Shown here piece by piece: positions 13,809-25,871 of a stretch of DNA of 64,000 bases. A program made the translations under genes and the position numbers. The notes under the pieces were generated by a model. That model was not told where the DNA came from, ran no database searches, and saw nothing but the letters and a program-made list of their open reading frames with translations. Source of the DNA: Helianthus annuus (lineage: Eukaryota; Streptophyta; Magnoliopsida; Asterales; Asteraceae); NCBI RefSeq assembly GCF_002127325.2, contig NC_035447.2:23232442-23296441 (forward strand), read 5' to 3'. Each line of letters begins with the position of its first letter. Position 1 is the first letter of the stretch.

Positions 13809-14807
13809 TTAAGTTCTGCTTCTAGTCGCAGGGTTCTTGGGAAATAAGTGGGGGTATTTCTCTTTCATTCGGTCCTCACGCTCCAAGGTGTATTCAGGAT
13901 CATGTCTGGCATTCCAATGAACTTTGACGAGCTTGACACTGCTCCGGCGGGTCTTGTTCACTTTCCAATCCGTAACCTCAACAGGTTCTTCAACGAAGTG
14001 GAGCGTGTCGTCAACATGAATCTCGTCGGTAGGAATGACAACGGTATCTTGAGTTGGACTCTTCTTCAAATTGGATACATGAAATGTATCGTGAACTCTA
14101 TTCAGTTCAGCAGGTAAGTCCAGCTTGTAAGCTACTAGCCCAATTCTTTCCAAAATTCTGAATGGACCAATATACCGCGGATTCAACTTTCCACGCTTCC
14201 CAAAGCGTGCCACACCCTTCCAGGGTGATACTTTCAACAAAACCATATCCCCTACCTCAAACTCTAGAGGTTTCCTTTTTCGATCCGCGTAGGCTTTCTG
14301 GCGGTCACGAGCCGCACTGATGCGATCTCGGATCTGTGCAATCTTATCTGTGGTTTCCTGGACCACATCAGGACCAACCAACTGTCGATCACCTGCGTCA
14401 GACCAACAAAGCGGTGATCTGCACTTGCGGTCATATAAAGCTTCGAATGGCGCGGCACCAATACTGGTGTGGTAGCTGTTGTTGTATGAAAATTCGACCA
14501 AAGGCAAATGCTTATCCCAGCTACCGCCCAAATCCATAACACACGCTCTCAGCATGTCTTCCAAAGTCTGTATCGTCCGCTCGATTTAACCGTCGGTCTG
14601 CGGGTGAAACGCGGTGCTCATATTCAATTGCGAGCCAAAAGCTTCTTGGAAGGATTGCCAAATCCTTGATACGAACCTTCCGTCTCTGTCAGAAATGACT
14701 GAGAGAGGTACTCCATGGCGAGTAACAATCTCTCTCATGTAAATTTCGGCCAACTTACTCGTATTATCCTTCTCCCTGATAGGTAAGAAGTGCGCTGACT
14801 TCGTTAA
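13809..14807 (-). pseudogene. pol: Tekay-2 integrase catalytic core and chromodomain
   Basis: The continuous frame runs from 14807 to the stop at 13809. The first part (14807-14565) holds the integrase catalytic region, with SDRD and HPQTDG readable. A UAA at about 14586-14588 stands where Tekay-1 has the Gln of TDGQSER. The rest (14564-13809) has [12 protein letters not shown], a basic linker, [17 protein letters not shown], and a chromodomain-like tail ([12 protein letters not shown] onward to EKYPHLF). The chromodomain places it in the Tekay/Del group. A UGA at 14808-14810, where CGA is expected (IVDRLTK), separates it from the preceding segment. Confidence 0.88.
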
Positions 14808-16761
14808 TCAATCCACTATTACCCAAATAGTGTCATGGCCTCTTGGCGTTCTTGGCAACTTTGTAACAAAATCCATTGAGATTTGTTCCCACTTCCACTT
14901 GGGAATTTCTGGTTGTTGCAGAAGTCCTGAAGGCTTCTGGTATTCCGCTTTAACCTTAGCGCATGTTAGACACTTGTTCACATAAACGGCAACATCGCCT
15001 TTCATCCTAGGCCACCAATAATAATCCTTAAGATCTTGGTACATCTTATCCGCTCCAGGGTGGATAGAGTACCGCGATTTATGAGCTTCATCGAAAATAA
15101 CCTTCCTTAAACCTCCAAACAAAGGAACCCAAATTCTTTTCTCAAAACATAACGTTCCTTCCTTGTTTGGTACCAATAGCTTCTCCATCCCACGGAGATA
15201 TTCTTCTTCAAGGTTTCTTTCCTTGAGAGCTTCTTTCTGCGCGGCACGAATGCGCAAAGAAAGATCGCTCTGGATGATCATCTCTAAAGCCCTAACCCTT
15301 ATGGGCTTGTTCCTCTCCTTTCGACTTAGGGCATCGGCGACCACATTCGCCTTCCCTGGATGATACTTTATCTCGCAGTCGTAGTCATTCAACAACTCTA
15401 CCCATCGTCTTTGCCACATATTCAACTCCTTCTGGTTGAATATGTGCTGTAGGCTCTTGTGATCTGTGAAGATTGTGCACTTCGTACCATAAAGGTAGTG
15501 TCTCCAGATCTTTAGTGCAAAAACCACTGCGCCAAGTTCTAGGTCATGTGGGGTATAGTTCTTTTCATGTACCTTCAGCTGGCGTGACGCGTAAGCAATA
15601 ACCTTTTGGCGTTGCATCAACACGCAACCCAATCCTTGACGTGAGGCGTCACAGTATACCACGAAATCATCTGTACCTTCCGGTAGTGCTAAGATTGGTG
15701 CATTGCAGAGCTTATCTTTCAATATCTGGAACGCTTCTTCCTGTTTGATTCCCCAATTGAACTTCTTATCTTTCTGCGTGAGGAGCGTCAATGGTTGAGC
15801 GATTTTTGAAAAATCCTCAATGAATCTCCGATAATAGCCAGCCAAACCCAAGAATTGTCGAATCTCGGTTGGCGTCTTTGGCGTTTCCCAATTCTTAATC
15901 GCTTCGATCTTGGTTGGATCCACGTGGATTCCATCTCCATTTACCATGTGCCCAAGGAACTGGACTTCTCGTAGCCAAAACTCGCACTTAGAGAACTTGG
16001 CGTACAACTGTTCTTTCTTCAGTAGCTCCAAAATAGCTCTTAGGTGCTGTTCGTGCTCAGCCTTCGTCTTTGAATAAATCAAGATATCGTCGATGAACAC
16101 TATCACAAACTTATCCAAGTACGGCTTGCAGACTCTATTCATCAAATCCATGAACACTGCAGGTGCGTTTGTTAACCCAAACGGCATAACTAGGAACTTA
16201 TAGTGTCCATATCGAGTTCTGAAGGCTGTCTTCGGGATACTCTCCTCTTGTATCCTTAACTGATGGTATCCAGATCGAAGATCGATCTTTGAATAAAAGC
16301 TTGAGCCTTGCAGTTGGTCAAACAGATCATCAATCCTTGGCAGAGGGTATCTATTCTTGATCGTCAGCTTGTTCAACTCTCTGTAGTCAATACACATTCG
16401 AAAACTACCGTCCTTCTTCTTGACAAACAAAACTGGAGCTCCCCAAGGCTAGAAGCTTGGTCGGATAAATCCCTTGTCTAACAACTCTTGAAGTTGTGTC
16501 GACAGCTCTTGCATCTCAGACGGAGCAAGTCTATAGGGTGCCTTAGCCACAGGCGCGGCGCCTGGAACTAAATCGATGTGAAACTCTACTTGCCTCTGAG
16601 GCGGCAGTCCAGGCAATTCCTCTGGGAAGACTTTTGGATATTCCCTCATGACAGGGATGTCTTCGATCCTTGGTTCTGCAGCTTTCTTGTCTATAATGTG
16701 TGCCAGAAAGGCAGCACATCCCTTCTGTAAACACTTTCGCGCTTTCAGACAGCTGATAATT
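14808..16761 (-). pseudogene. pol: Tekay-2 reverse transcriptase, RNase H and integrase N-terminus
   Basis: Begins right after the Sire-1 insertion at 16761. The readable frame includes [18 protein letters not shown] at about 16440 stands in place of a Ser codon in the PSS-PWGAP region. After it come the RT with FIDDILIYS, the RNase H with YCDASRQG, and the integrase zinc region ([23 protein letters not shown]). The N-terminal part continues in frame from the protease segment ending at 34912 once Sire-1 and one TAATT copy are removed. At least three in-frame nonsense codons make it non-functional. Confidence 0.9.
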
Positions 16762-17219
16762 TGTAGGATCGTTTGCTGACCCGAACGAGTCGTTCAGAGG
16801 TTGTCTCTTGCGTTTCAGATGCGGAATAATAAGAAATGCAAGTAGATATAGCTTGTTCTTCCTCCTAACTGCTTGTTTTATTGATTTGAAACGTTTTACA
16901 GCTCAATCGTCACACTGGCAGAGCTTCGGCGTGGAATCCGACAATTACGTTATGAGGTCCGCTCAAACTACCCTATATATAGGCAGTTGGGTCCGCTTAT
17001 GTGTCACATGACCATAAGAGCGGACCAGCTTAGTCCACATAAGCGGACCGGCATGCACCTATGAGCGAACCAAAATCCTAATGACCATATAAGCGGACCT
17101 AGCATATAAAACCTATACAGACTCCTGTTTTCTCGTATTACGTGCCCTATGCTATACATTACGACATAAGACCTGATCCTAGACACCTAGACGCAATCAA
17201 CAGATGTAGTGCACTAACA
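16762..17219 (-). repeat. Sire-1 3' LTR
   Basis: 458 bp; minus-strand ends TGTTAGTGCACTAC and CGATCCTACA. The TATA region CTATATATAG (about 16973-16982) is preceded on the minus strand by a perfect 13-bp inverted repeat, GTCCGCTTATGTG at 16991-17003 and its complement at 17036-17048. Confidence 0.95.
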
Positions 17220-17235
17220 GACTCCCCCTCAGATG
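17220..17235 (-). other. Polypurine tract of Sire-1
   Basis: On the minus strand CATCTGAGGGGGAGTC abuts the LTR start TGTTAGTG. Confidence 0.9.
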
Positions 17236-18233
17236 TTGATGGAGTCGCAAATACACCCTGACAGCGAAACTGTGTCTTTACATCTTTAGTCTAGATCAGT
17301 CTCTGGGCTTTCTCCTTTTTTCAATCTTCAGACTCCCCCTCACGATTTACTGGTATTCCTTTGTTCTTCAGTAACATCTTCAGGATCTTTGTCTGGCTTT
17401 AAAACAATCTAATTCTCTTGATCAGATCTCTTGATTCCTTAAGTTCATCAGCATCAGCAGATGAAGTAATCTTCAGGATCAGAAACTGGCTCTATTCATG
17501 CTTTCAGGATCGATCAACCTGGCTCCAACAGAGATCTTCAGGAATCGAAACCTAGCTACCTGCACAATCTCAACCCCGAAATAAATTTCTTTCACAAATA
17601 TTTCAAATAACTATGCACCAATATTTGACTCTTATATGCACTAAACAAACATATAATCGCAACAACTCAGACTCTCTCTCAAATATCTATGACGAACCAC
17701 TTTAAGAAGGTTAGATTTAATGAAAACAATTAGATTTACACAAACACTCCCCCTCAAATGCTGCTTATCATGTTTAGCACTCGGAATTTTGAAAATCAGT
17801 TTTCCAACATCAGTTGTCGAAAATCTTTTTGACTTTTTCAAAATTTAGCTAAAACACACTAAAATCTTTTTGGATTTTTCAATGAAAAGAAATAAAAAAA
17901 GCAAAGAATGAAATATTTACAAACATATTTTTGTGAGTTCGTGTAAGAGGATCATATCAGTTTATGATACCTATCACCAACACCGTTAAGCTTGATTTCA
18001 TTTTAAGCTTTAAACAATTTACCTAGATTGTCAGTATGTTTGTCCACTTAAATTCTCACACAGATTTCAATCGATTCGAGATATGGTATTAATGTTTTAA
18101 AGACTTAAACTTAATTGTGTATCACTCCACTTGAATATACTCCTGTATCCAGATCCCAAATATTCAGTCTTACAGGTGAGTATACCACAGATGATATCTG
18201 TAAAGGGGTTGATGTGAAAACCGTGAGAGCTCA

Positions 18234-18422
18234 GGTCAGAACTTCCGTTCAGCAGAGAGATGACGGCTCGACTTTTGGTGGGTCCCCTTTAGAGGATCTT
18301 TTAAATTTCAACAGCAGCGACTATCAATTTTATTGTTTCATCAGCATGCTGAGGGCTGCGCTTTTTCAAGCATATGCCTAAAGTATTATCCGGGGATTAG
18401 GTCAGTACTTCCATACAGCAGA
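18234..18422 (-). other. Paired copies of the shared copia 3' hairpin in Sire-1
   Basis: 23-nt copies at 18234-18256 and 18400-18422, 166 nt apart. On the plus strand each is GGTCA, a 4-nt arm, TTCC, a 4-nt arm, AGCAGA. Arms are GAAC/GTTC in one copy and GTAC/ATAC in the other. Both pair on the sense strand (the second using a G-U pair). Confidence 0.8.
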
Positions 18423-19235
18423 AGTCCTGGGATAATACCCCAGATATCACTGAGCATAAAGACCTAGTATCTCAGAATACGGGACCTTTCAAACAAGATT
18501 TCGGGGGTTACCCATATATCCAAGAATAGTTACCCACGAATCAAGCAAGTTTGAATTAGGTTTATATCTCGTTTCAACTTACTAAAAGTGTGAAAATCTA
18601 CTGACACATCCGCAGTAAGATTGTTTATCACATTTCAACTTTACATTTCTTTAGCGTGCCGTGATAGTCCACTGATGTACTATCATTTCCTCTTTTTACA
18701 ACGAAACTCATTTTTGAATTTTATCATGTTTTTGTCTTTTTCAAATTTTCTGATGTTTTTGGATTTTCTAAAAATTTCTTACTCCCCCTAAAATTCAAAT
18801 ACATCGAAAGAAAATTGAAAACAAACTGTACAGAAACTTGACAACTGACATCGAAACACATCAAATCGCCATTCACTAGGCATAAACAATCAGAACTCCC
18901 CCTATCACAAACCATTTTCTCATTTTAGATCTCAAAACACTTAAGTTTGTTTTAATCAAAATGATTTTTCTGGAAAATGAATTTGTGTTGATAAAAACCA
19001 CTTGTAGGTCTATCATTTTAAAAATGGGGATGTGGTTCATCATCTTGTCTATCTTTTACCCATATGTAGTAAATCAAGTACAACTTAATGTCCCTGATTT
19101 ACCATCTGCAATTTAGAATCACTGTACCACTTGTAAATGTAAATTCTTCAAGGTATAACTAAAAATACCACTTGTAGATCAAAAATACCACTTGTAGGAA
19201 TGTTACGTCTACATCACCATTTAACCAATCAGGAT

Positions 19236-19389
19236 GCCGATTCCTGCTTCGCACTTACCAACCTGGAAGCTCCGGCGTAGTCCTTCATCCGGCAAACATT
19301 AAACACATTTCAAAATCTTACAAACAAACTTTTCAAACACTAGAAAGATGCCGTTTCCTGATCCACGATATAAACTTGGGATCTCCGGC
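19236..19389 (-). other. Duplicated stem-loop downstream of the Sire-1 gag stop
   Basis: Copy 1 at 19350-19389 begins 15 nt after the stop and copy 2 is at 19236-19276. On the sense strand both have outer arms GCCG/CGGC. The inner arms are GATCC/GGATC in copy 1 and GCTTC/GAAGC in copy 2. Sire-2 has one copy at the same place. Confidence 0.65.
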
Positions 19390-19404
19390 ATAGTCCTTCA
19401 ACTA

Positions 19405-22400
19405 TCATGGGAAACAGACTTCCATCCAAGTCTTCTCAGACTTGATGGCTTTCAGCTCTTGAGCCGTAGGGTTGTATGTTGCCTTTTTCGTGGCATAAAA
19501 ATCTTTAACCCCCTTTGCTCTCCCACTCAGCATTTTCCCAAAAATCTTTTTAACATTCCCGTTGAATGTTTTCTCGACATCAAAATCTTTTTTCTTAATG
19601 TAAAACTGATTTGAAATCTCAGTTTTTCCCACTTTCTTCTTCACTTCCTCAAACTTCAATGATGGAAACTCCTCATCATTCACTGAGATCTTCTTTTCAG
19701 CCTGTGGGTCTTCTGGCTTTGTGGAACCAGATTCATTGCCGACATTCACTTCACCTTTCTTCGCAACCCACACCTGGTTGTCTTTTCCTTTCTTCTCATA
19801 TTTGTTCTTCTTTGAACACTCACCAACCTCAAATTTTGAATTCTCAAAAATTTTAGGTCTATTGGTTGGTGTGTCAACATCAACAACTTTCTCTTTCAAC
19901 TTCTGAGAAACTCCCTGTTTTAAGTTGGCACTTTTCGAGCAATTAATTGCAATATGACCAGCTTCATTGCATCAATAACAGGTTCTAGTCTCTCTTTGAT
20001 AACAAATATCAGCTCCATTCTTCTTTCTCTCAGCAAGAAACTCTTTATTAGACTGTCTCCAGAACGGTTTCTGTTGTTCCTCCTCTACACTTCCACCTGA
20101 CACAAATTCAGATTTTGTTTTAAAATTTTTCATATTTTTATCATTTTCTGGTGGAACAAAACCAAGACCTTTCTTTTTGTAGCTACGATTCTGGTTAGGT
20201 TTCTTTTGAAAACCAGAACCAGAATTGTTGCCTTTTTTCTTATTTAAACGTTGCTGAACTCTAGACGTGTATTTTTTAGATTTTTCAAAACTTTTCAAAA
20301 CTTTTAATTCTGGAATATTAATTTCTATTAGTTTGAAAGTTTTGTTTATTAGTTCCGTTTTAATACTCATTATTGGGAACTCTTTATTGTAATATAATTT
20401 GTCCGAACCATTCAAAGTATACACAACTTCGAATGTTTCATCATTCAAATCTGCCTTTGACAATAAAAATTCTTTACTATAAGACCGTTTATCCGATGAA
20501 TTTTGACTGTTGACTGACGACTTTGACTTTCCAGACCCAGATTTCGACTCAGACTCCTCATCAGTATCCAACACCTGATCGACCACCTTTTTGATTATTT
20601 CAGACTCATGATCAGTATCGGACGAGGTATACGTGACATCAATGTTATCTGGTAAAATGTCAGTTGTGTCGGTTTTAAGCTTTATATTGACTGCCTTTTC
20701 CAATAGCTCCTCATTTGGTCTCCTAGGTGAATAACCATCCCAAATCGGAGGTGGACATTTGTTGTAACTAACAGTCGATTTCTTACCACAGTCTTTCTTG
20801 TCTTTTAGCTTCTCATCTTTGAACGCTTCCATACCTGCAACAGTTGGGTAAATACGATCAATGAGATAATCAGAACTAGAATAACTTTGCAATAAGCGTC
20901 TAATTCTCTCATTCTCTATCTTTTCCGTCTCCAACTCTTGCTTCCACTTAGCACTCTCTTCAATGTAGAAGTTTATTGCTTTTTGTTTTGTCATTAAAAC
21001 TGCATTCAACATCGTCAATGCTTGCTCTCTTTCTGAGTTTGTCTTTTGAAGACCAGTTACTGTTTTGTTTAGAACATCATATGATTCTTTCACATAGTTG
21101 AGATTGAACAGTAACTGCTCCTTTTTCTTCTCGTACTCAGCTATGATGTCATTTTTAGCTGCACAATTCTTGCAAGCTTCCAAGCACTTCTCACACGGCT
21201 TGACGACTTCAACAATCTTCTCAACCTCGATTGTTTTAACAACTTCAACCACTTTTTCTACTTCAATCACCTTTTCTTCTTCTTTCACAACCTCGGTAAA
21301 CTTCTCAGTGACACTTTCAGCATTCTGAATATCACCTTCAGATTCAGCTGGTTGTTCTTTAGCAGCTCGTTTCTCCTTCAGTTTCTCCATTCTTTCTGCA
21401 AAATAAAAATGAAAACTTTCAGGAGACACATGAGTTTTTGCAATATTTATATGTTTTTCTTCCTCATCATCACTACTGCTGTGATCAGGTGATTGATCAA
21501 ACTGTACAGACTTATCAGAATCACCATCTGATACATCAGAATCAGACGACGTTTTATCAAAAACAACTTCCTTTTCTTGAACATTTTCATTTTTTACACT
21601 TTTATCAGAATTCTGTAAATCTTCATCTGAACCCTGTAAACTTTCATCTGAACTTTCTGACACTTCCCCAGAATTTTCTGAAAGTTTATCAGTACTATCT
21701 GAACTTTCAGATGACACAGATTTTTCATCTTCACTTTTCACAGTCTCTCCAATTGATTTCATCCAAGTAGCAAACAAATCTGGCTCTCGGACGATTTTGG
21801 CAATGAAGGCTTTGAACTCTCCCTCCTCATCCACAAACATATCCCAACTGCAACCTTCTGGTAGTTTCTCATCATCTTGATCAATAATGCGTGCTGCTGT
21901 GGCTTCAGATGATATGTAATCACTCCAGCTGAAATCTACCAAACATGCTCTCTTGGGATCTTCAATCTTTCTTCCATGAGCCTTCTGTGGTTCTTGAGAT
22001 TGACCAACTTGTTGATAGATAGCTTTGCGGTAGTAATCATCTTTCCCAAATGGATTTTGTGCTCCGCTAGCTTCTCTTCCTTTGCACTCCCGCTTGAAAT
22101 GGCCTTTCTCCCTGCATCGAAAACAAGTAACTTTAGATTTATCAAAACCTAAAGTAGATACATGAGCATCAAGAAAGTCAATTCTCCCGGTAATGGTTTT
22201 GAATTTCTCAGCTCGTCGAAGAACACTTGCGAGACACCATTTAATGTCCATGAGTTCCATTTCCTCAGCGTCTATTTGATCGTAATCTTCTTTGGTGAGC
22301 ATAGGATTTCCGATCCGACCAGCAACAAGACCTTCATAGGATAACAAAACTGAACCCAGAAGTGCCATGTGGTCTTTAGCAGTGTCTTCAGAGAAGCTTT

Positions 22401-22429
22401 GACCTTCTGGAAGATTAAGAGCTATGTTG
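19405..22429 (-). pseudogene. gag: Sire-1 gag, C-terminal three quarters
   Basis: Continues the frame of 33833-32870 across the Sire-2 insertion; counting bases with one TGTTG copy removed keeps the phase. It has a CCHC knuckle CFRCREKGHFKREC, a long acidic Ser/Asp-rich stretch, Val/Glu repeats (VEKVVEVVKTIEVEK), coiled-coil segments and a basic region. A second knuckle (CNEAGHIAINC) is preceded by UGA at 19974-19972 where an Arg CGA codon would fit. The frame then continues to UGA at 19407-19405. Total gag is about 1,330 codons. Apart from that stop and the insertion it is open. Gag would form particles; with no pol, this copy depends on others. Confidence 0.88.
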
Positions 22430-22854
22430 TGTTGATGCACGGAATGTCTGTTGACTGCGTCTACAAAAAGTCTGAAGTCAATATTGGTCAACAGGAGGTC
22501 AAATTGTAAATAGTGTGATAGATTGAAGTAGGATCGCTTATTTGTCATTAAACTTAGTGGACCGCTTTTGTGTCATTAATCTGGATCGCTTATGTGACAA
22601 AGGATCTGGATCGCTTATATGGCATGTCACATAAGCGACCCTGGAACTCTATAAATAGGAGGAGCGGTTCATTAGTTGTAACGATGTATGTGTGTGCTAC
22701 GGTGCTGAAACTCTGCCAAATTTTTATCAGAAAGCAATAGAAACGATCGGAATTGAAAGGATATGCTGTTGTAACTTCATATATGTTGATTCCGCCTTCA
22801 TACATGAAGATGAACTACCTTGACTGACTTTTAGGGTCATAGAACGGTCCAACA
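22430..22854 (+). repeat. Sire-2 5' LTR
   Basis: TGTTGATGCACGG to GGTCCAACA. TATA box TATAAATAGG at about 22650. An imperfect inverted repeat with arms TCGCTTATATG (22611-22621) and CACATAAGCGA (22628-22638) lies about 12 bp upstream of it. Other CGCTTATGTG-like half-sites occur further upstream. Confidence 0.96.
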
Positions 22855-22856
22855 AG

Positions 22857-22868
22857 TGGTATCAGAGC
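22857..22868 (+). other. Primer binding site of Sire-2
   Basis: TGGTATCAGAGC, complementary to the 3' end of initiator tRNA-Met, two bases after the LTR. Confidence 0.93.
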
Positions 22869-23077
22869 TCAGGACGAGGAGTTCATACTACTACAGCATA
22901 GATCTGCAAAATCTCTCTTTTCTACTCACTTTCTCTCATACTTTTTCAATTTCTAGTGGTTCCAACGGTCAAAATTGTCTGAAATTCGAGTATAACGTGT
23001 AAAATACACTAATTACAAACCCTAGAAAGAATCAGGTGAAAATACGGACTAAAATTGGTAAAAACAGGCTAAAAACA

Positions 23078-23425
23078 ATGGATCGCGTTTTCGAACATTC
23101 AGGACCGCTTATCTGACATAATTGGTTTGGATCGCTCGAAATTTACCCTTAGGATCGCTCTTTGTAACCAATTTGGATCGCTTTTTCGAACATCATTACT
23201 GATTAGGATCGCTCGAACGTATACTACTTGGACCGCTTGAACGATCACATTGTGAACCGCTCGAATGATCATACTCGGATCGCTAATTCAAACAAATTGT
23301 AGTTCGCTCGAACTTACACTTTGTGGTCCGCTCGAAAGGACATTGTTGTCTGGACCGCGTATTCGGACATTTATTGATCCGCTTTTCTGTCAAGCTGTAC
23401 AAACAGGATCGCTTTTGTGGTTCTG
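23078..23425 (+). repeat. Sire-2 leader array of CGCT-core half-sites (~25 nt period)
   Basis: About 14 copies of GG(A/T)(T/C)CGCT or close variants, often followed by CGAA or TATG. They start near 23080, 23103, 23129, 23152, 23175, 23207, 23230, 23256, 23277, 23303, 23326, 23352, 23377 and 23406. Spacing is 21-32 nt, mostly 23-26. Sequence between sites is not conserved. Confidence 0.85.
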
Positions 23426-23483
23426 TTATTTTTTTAAATCAAAGCTTTTCTAAGTGTTGTCTGATTTTGCAGGTACGTTCACG

Positions 23484-25871
23484 ATGGATGATATGTTCTT
23501 GAATCCATTTAGCGATATGTACGCATTCACGGGAAGTTCAGGAAACAACGATTCGACATCGAACAATACGAACGAGAATCAACAAAAAGAGAAAAAGAAA
23601 GAAGCTTGGGAGTCCGAAAGTGCATTTGGAACGTTTAACAAACCTCCTAAGTTGATGGCTATAGAAGACTACAGCAGGTGGGCAACAAAGTTCGAAGATT
23701 GGCTAATGGCATTCGCTTTCCCCAGTTGGAAGAGTATGAAAAACGGTTATGCTGAGGGAAAGAAAAATGGTGAAGCTTTAAGAAATTCTGAAGAAATTGA
23801 TATCTTTGTAGCTGAACAAAAGTGTGTAGCTCTGTTGTTTCAATCAGTTCGGGAGGATATTATCTCATTGATAGATTATACCAATGCTAAAGACTTATGG
23901 GAAAAACTTGAAAAGAAGTGTCTTGGAAGCAAAGAGATTGTAAAGAACAAAACAAAGTTGCTTAGGAAAGAATTTGACATGTTTGGTTGTCTAAAAAATG
24001 AATCGGTTTGTAAAATGATTGAACGATTTGGTCATCTGAAATTGGAGCTTGCACGACACAAGATCACGTATTCTGATGAAGAAATTGTAGATAAATTGTT
24101 TGATTTATTACCGGATGAAGTTGATTGGAGATATTACGCATTGATGTTGAAGAACACTATTTCTCCGAAAAATCTGACTCCAGATGTGGTGATTGAAAGA
24201 CTTGAAAGCCATGAGCTAGAGTTGAAGAAAACATACAAAGTTAATCACTCATCTTATCAGCAAAATCTGGATTTGTACTATCCGAAGAGTTTGATGCCGA
24301 AAGCTACTTCACCAAAAACTGCATTTTCTGCTGAGAATGTCACTTCAGCAAACAAAGAAAGTCAAAGCAGTTCAAGCAGCGGAAGTCACAGTGGTTATCA
24401 CAGTGGATCTACGTCTTCTGCAAGTCGTTCTGATGCGAAGTTTTCCTGCAATATCGCAATAGATTTGAAGAACGCACAGAATTTTGATGAAGAGTCAGCC
24501 AAGCAACAAATGGTTTTTCTGGCGTCTGTGCTAGAATCTTATGAAGGATTGGTGGCTGGTAAGATCGGGAATACAAATCTGACGAAGGAAGATTACGATC
24601 AGATAGACCCCGAAGAAATGGAACTGATCGATATTCGTTGGGCGATGGCAAGTGCAGTTCGACGTGCACAACGCTTCATGGAGATTACTGGGAGGAAAAC
24701 GATCGGTGGTCCATCTACAAAGTTGGGGTTCGATAAATCCAAAGTGACGTGCTTCAAATGTAAGCAGAAGGGTCACTTCAAGCGTGAATGTAGAAACGCG
24801 TACGTTGATGAGTCAGAGAATCCGTTTCATGACGATTATTACAAAAAGGCAATCTACCATCAAAATAAATCCGAGCCGCCCAGATTGAAGCAACAGGAAG
24901 AAAATAGAGACAAATCGAGGGCATTAGCTGTGATTTATGACGATGAGAGGTACGATTGGAGTAAAGAAGTTCTACCAGAAGATGATACGGTGGGTTACGC
25001 ATTCATGGCAAGTCATGATGAACCTATTCCGTGGAAGGATGATCGTACGGAGGAACAGAAGTATAAATATCGGAAGATGGTTGCTGAAGCCAAAATTATC
25101 AGACTTTCTAGTGTCTTTCTGGAAGCTAGAAGAGCAAACAGATGGGATCCAGACAGAGAATGTTATCTTGATAGATATGGGAACATCGCGGTTGATGACA
25201 AAAAGATAGATATAGAAGCCATCATTCAGGAGTACAAAGAAGATGATGAATATTGGCAGCACAAGTGGTGGGGAACACCAACATCAAAGATGATTGAAGA
25301 AGAGAAAGAGAGAAAGGAGAAAGAAGAGAAAGAGAGAAAGGAGAAAGAAGTGAAAGAAATGAAAGAGAAAGAAGAACTTGAGAAAGTAAAGCAAGTTGAT
25401 ACCGAGTTGATCGATACTACACAGGAGTTGACAGCTGAGAACCTGGGAAATATGGCTGACAAAGTGCTAGCTGCAAAAGCACTTGAGGTAGATTCTGTTT
25501 CTGTTACTGAGTCAAAGGATCAGGTCAGTCAAAACAAGTCAACGAATGTGTCAGGTAACAAAGTTGGGGGTAATGCTGATTGCAAAAGTTGCACCAAAGA
25601 ATGCAATTTTTGTGGCACTGTCACGTACCTAAACGGTGAGAAAATCATTAATCTAACAACTAAGGTTAGAAAGCTTGAGGATCAGATTCTTGAACGTGAC
25701 ACAAAATTAAAAGCTTCAACTGAACAAGTAAATGAATTAACGACTGAATCTAAGAAAATTAAAGCTGAAAATGACAAGGTATTTCTTGAGAATCGACAAA
25801 TTTCTGAAAAATTTGAAAAATTGAAAAGCGTTGTCAAAGATAGTGATGATCGAAATGGAAAAAACATCTAA
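23484..25871 (+). pseudogene. gag: Sire-2 gag, N-terminal part
   Basis: Start chosen at 23484 (MDDMFLNPFSD). It has an N-terminal copia gag region (PPKLMAIEDYSRWATKFEDW), a helical gag domain to about residue 250, and a knuckle CFKCKQKGHFKREC near residue 430. A Lys/Glu-rich coiled region and a second Cys-rich segment (CKSCTKECNFCG) follow. The frame shifts near 25850, where the downstream gag frame (25831-27246) takes over, so one base was gained or lost. The domain plan matches Sire-1 gag closely. Gag packages element RNA. Confidence 0.88.

Larger units (their letters stand above)
17236..19404 (-). other. Sire-1 non-coding 3' region replacing pol
   Basis: About 2.2 kb with no coding frame of note. 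It holds two copies of a stem-loop just after the gag stop (19350-19389 and 19236-19276) and several CACTTGTAG-type phrases near 19020-19200. It also holds a ~430-nt stretch (about 18110-18540) that aligns with the 3' region of Sire-2 at about 31110-31540 and contains two copies of the shared hairpin. Confidence 0.75.

Noticed and set aside
22590..22805. A 71-codon minus-strand ORF present twice (also 32605-32820)
   Set aside because: It lies within the Sire-2 LTRs and is duplicated only because the LTRs are; no sign of coding.
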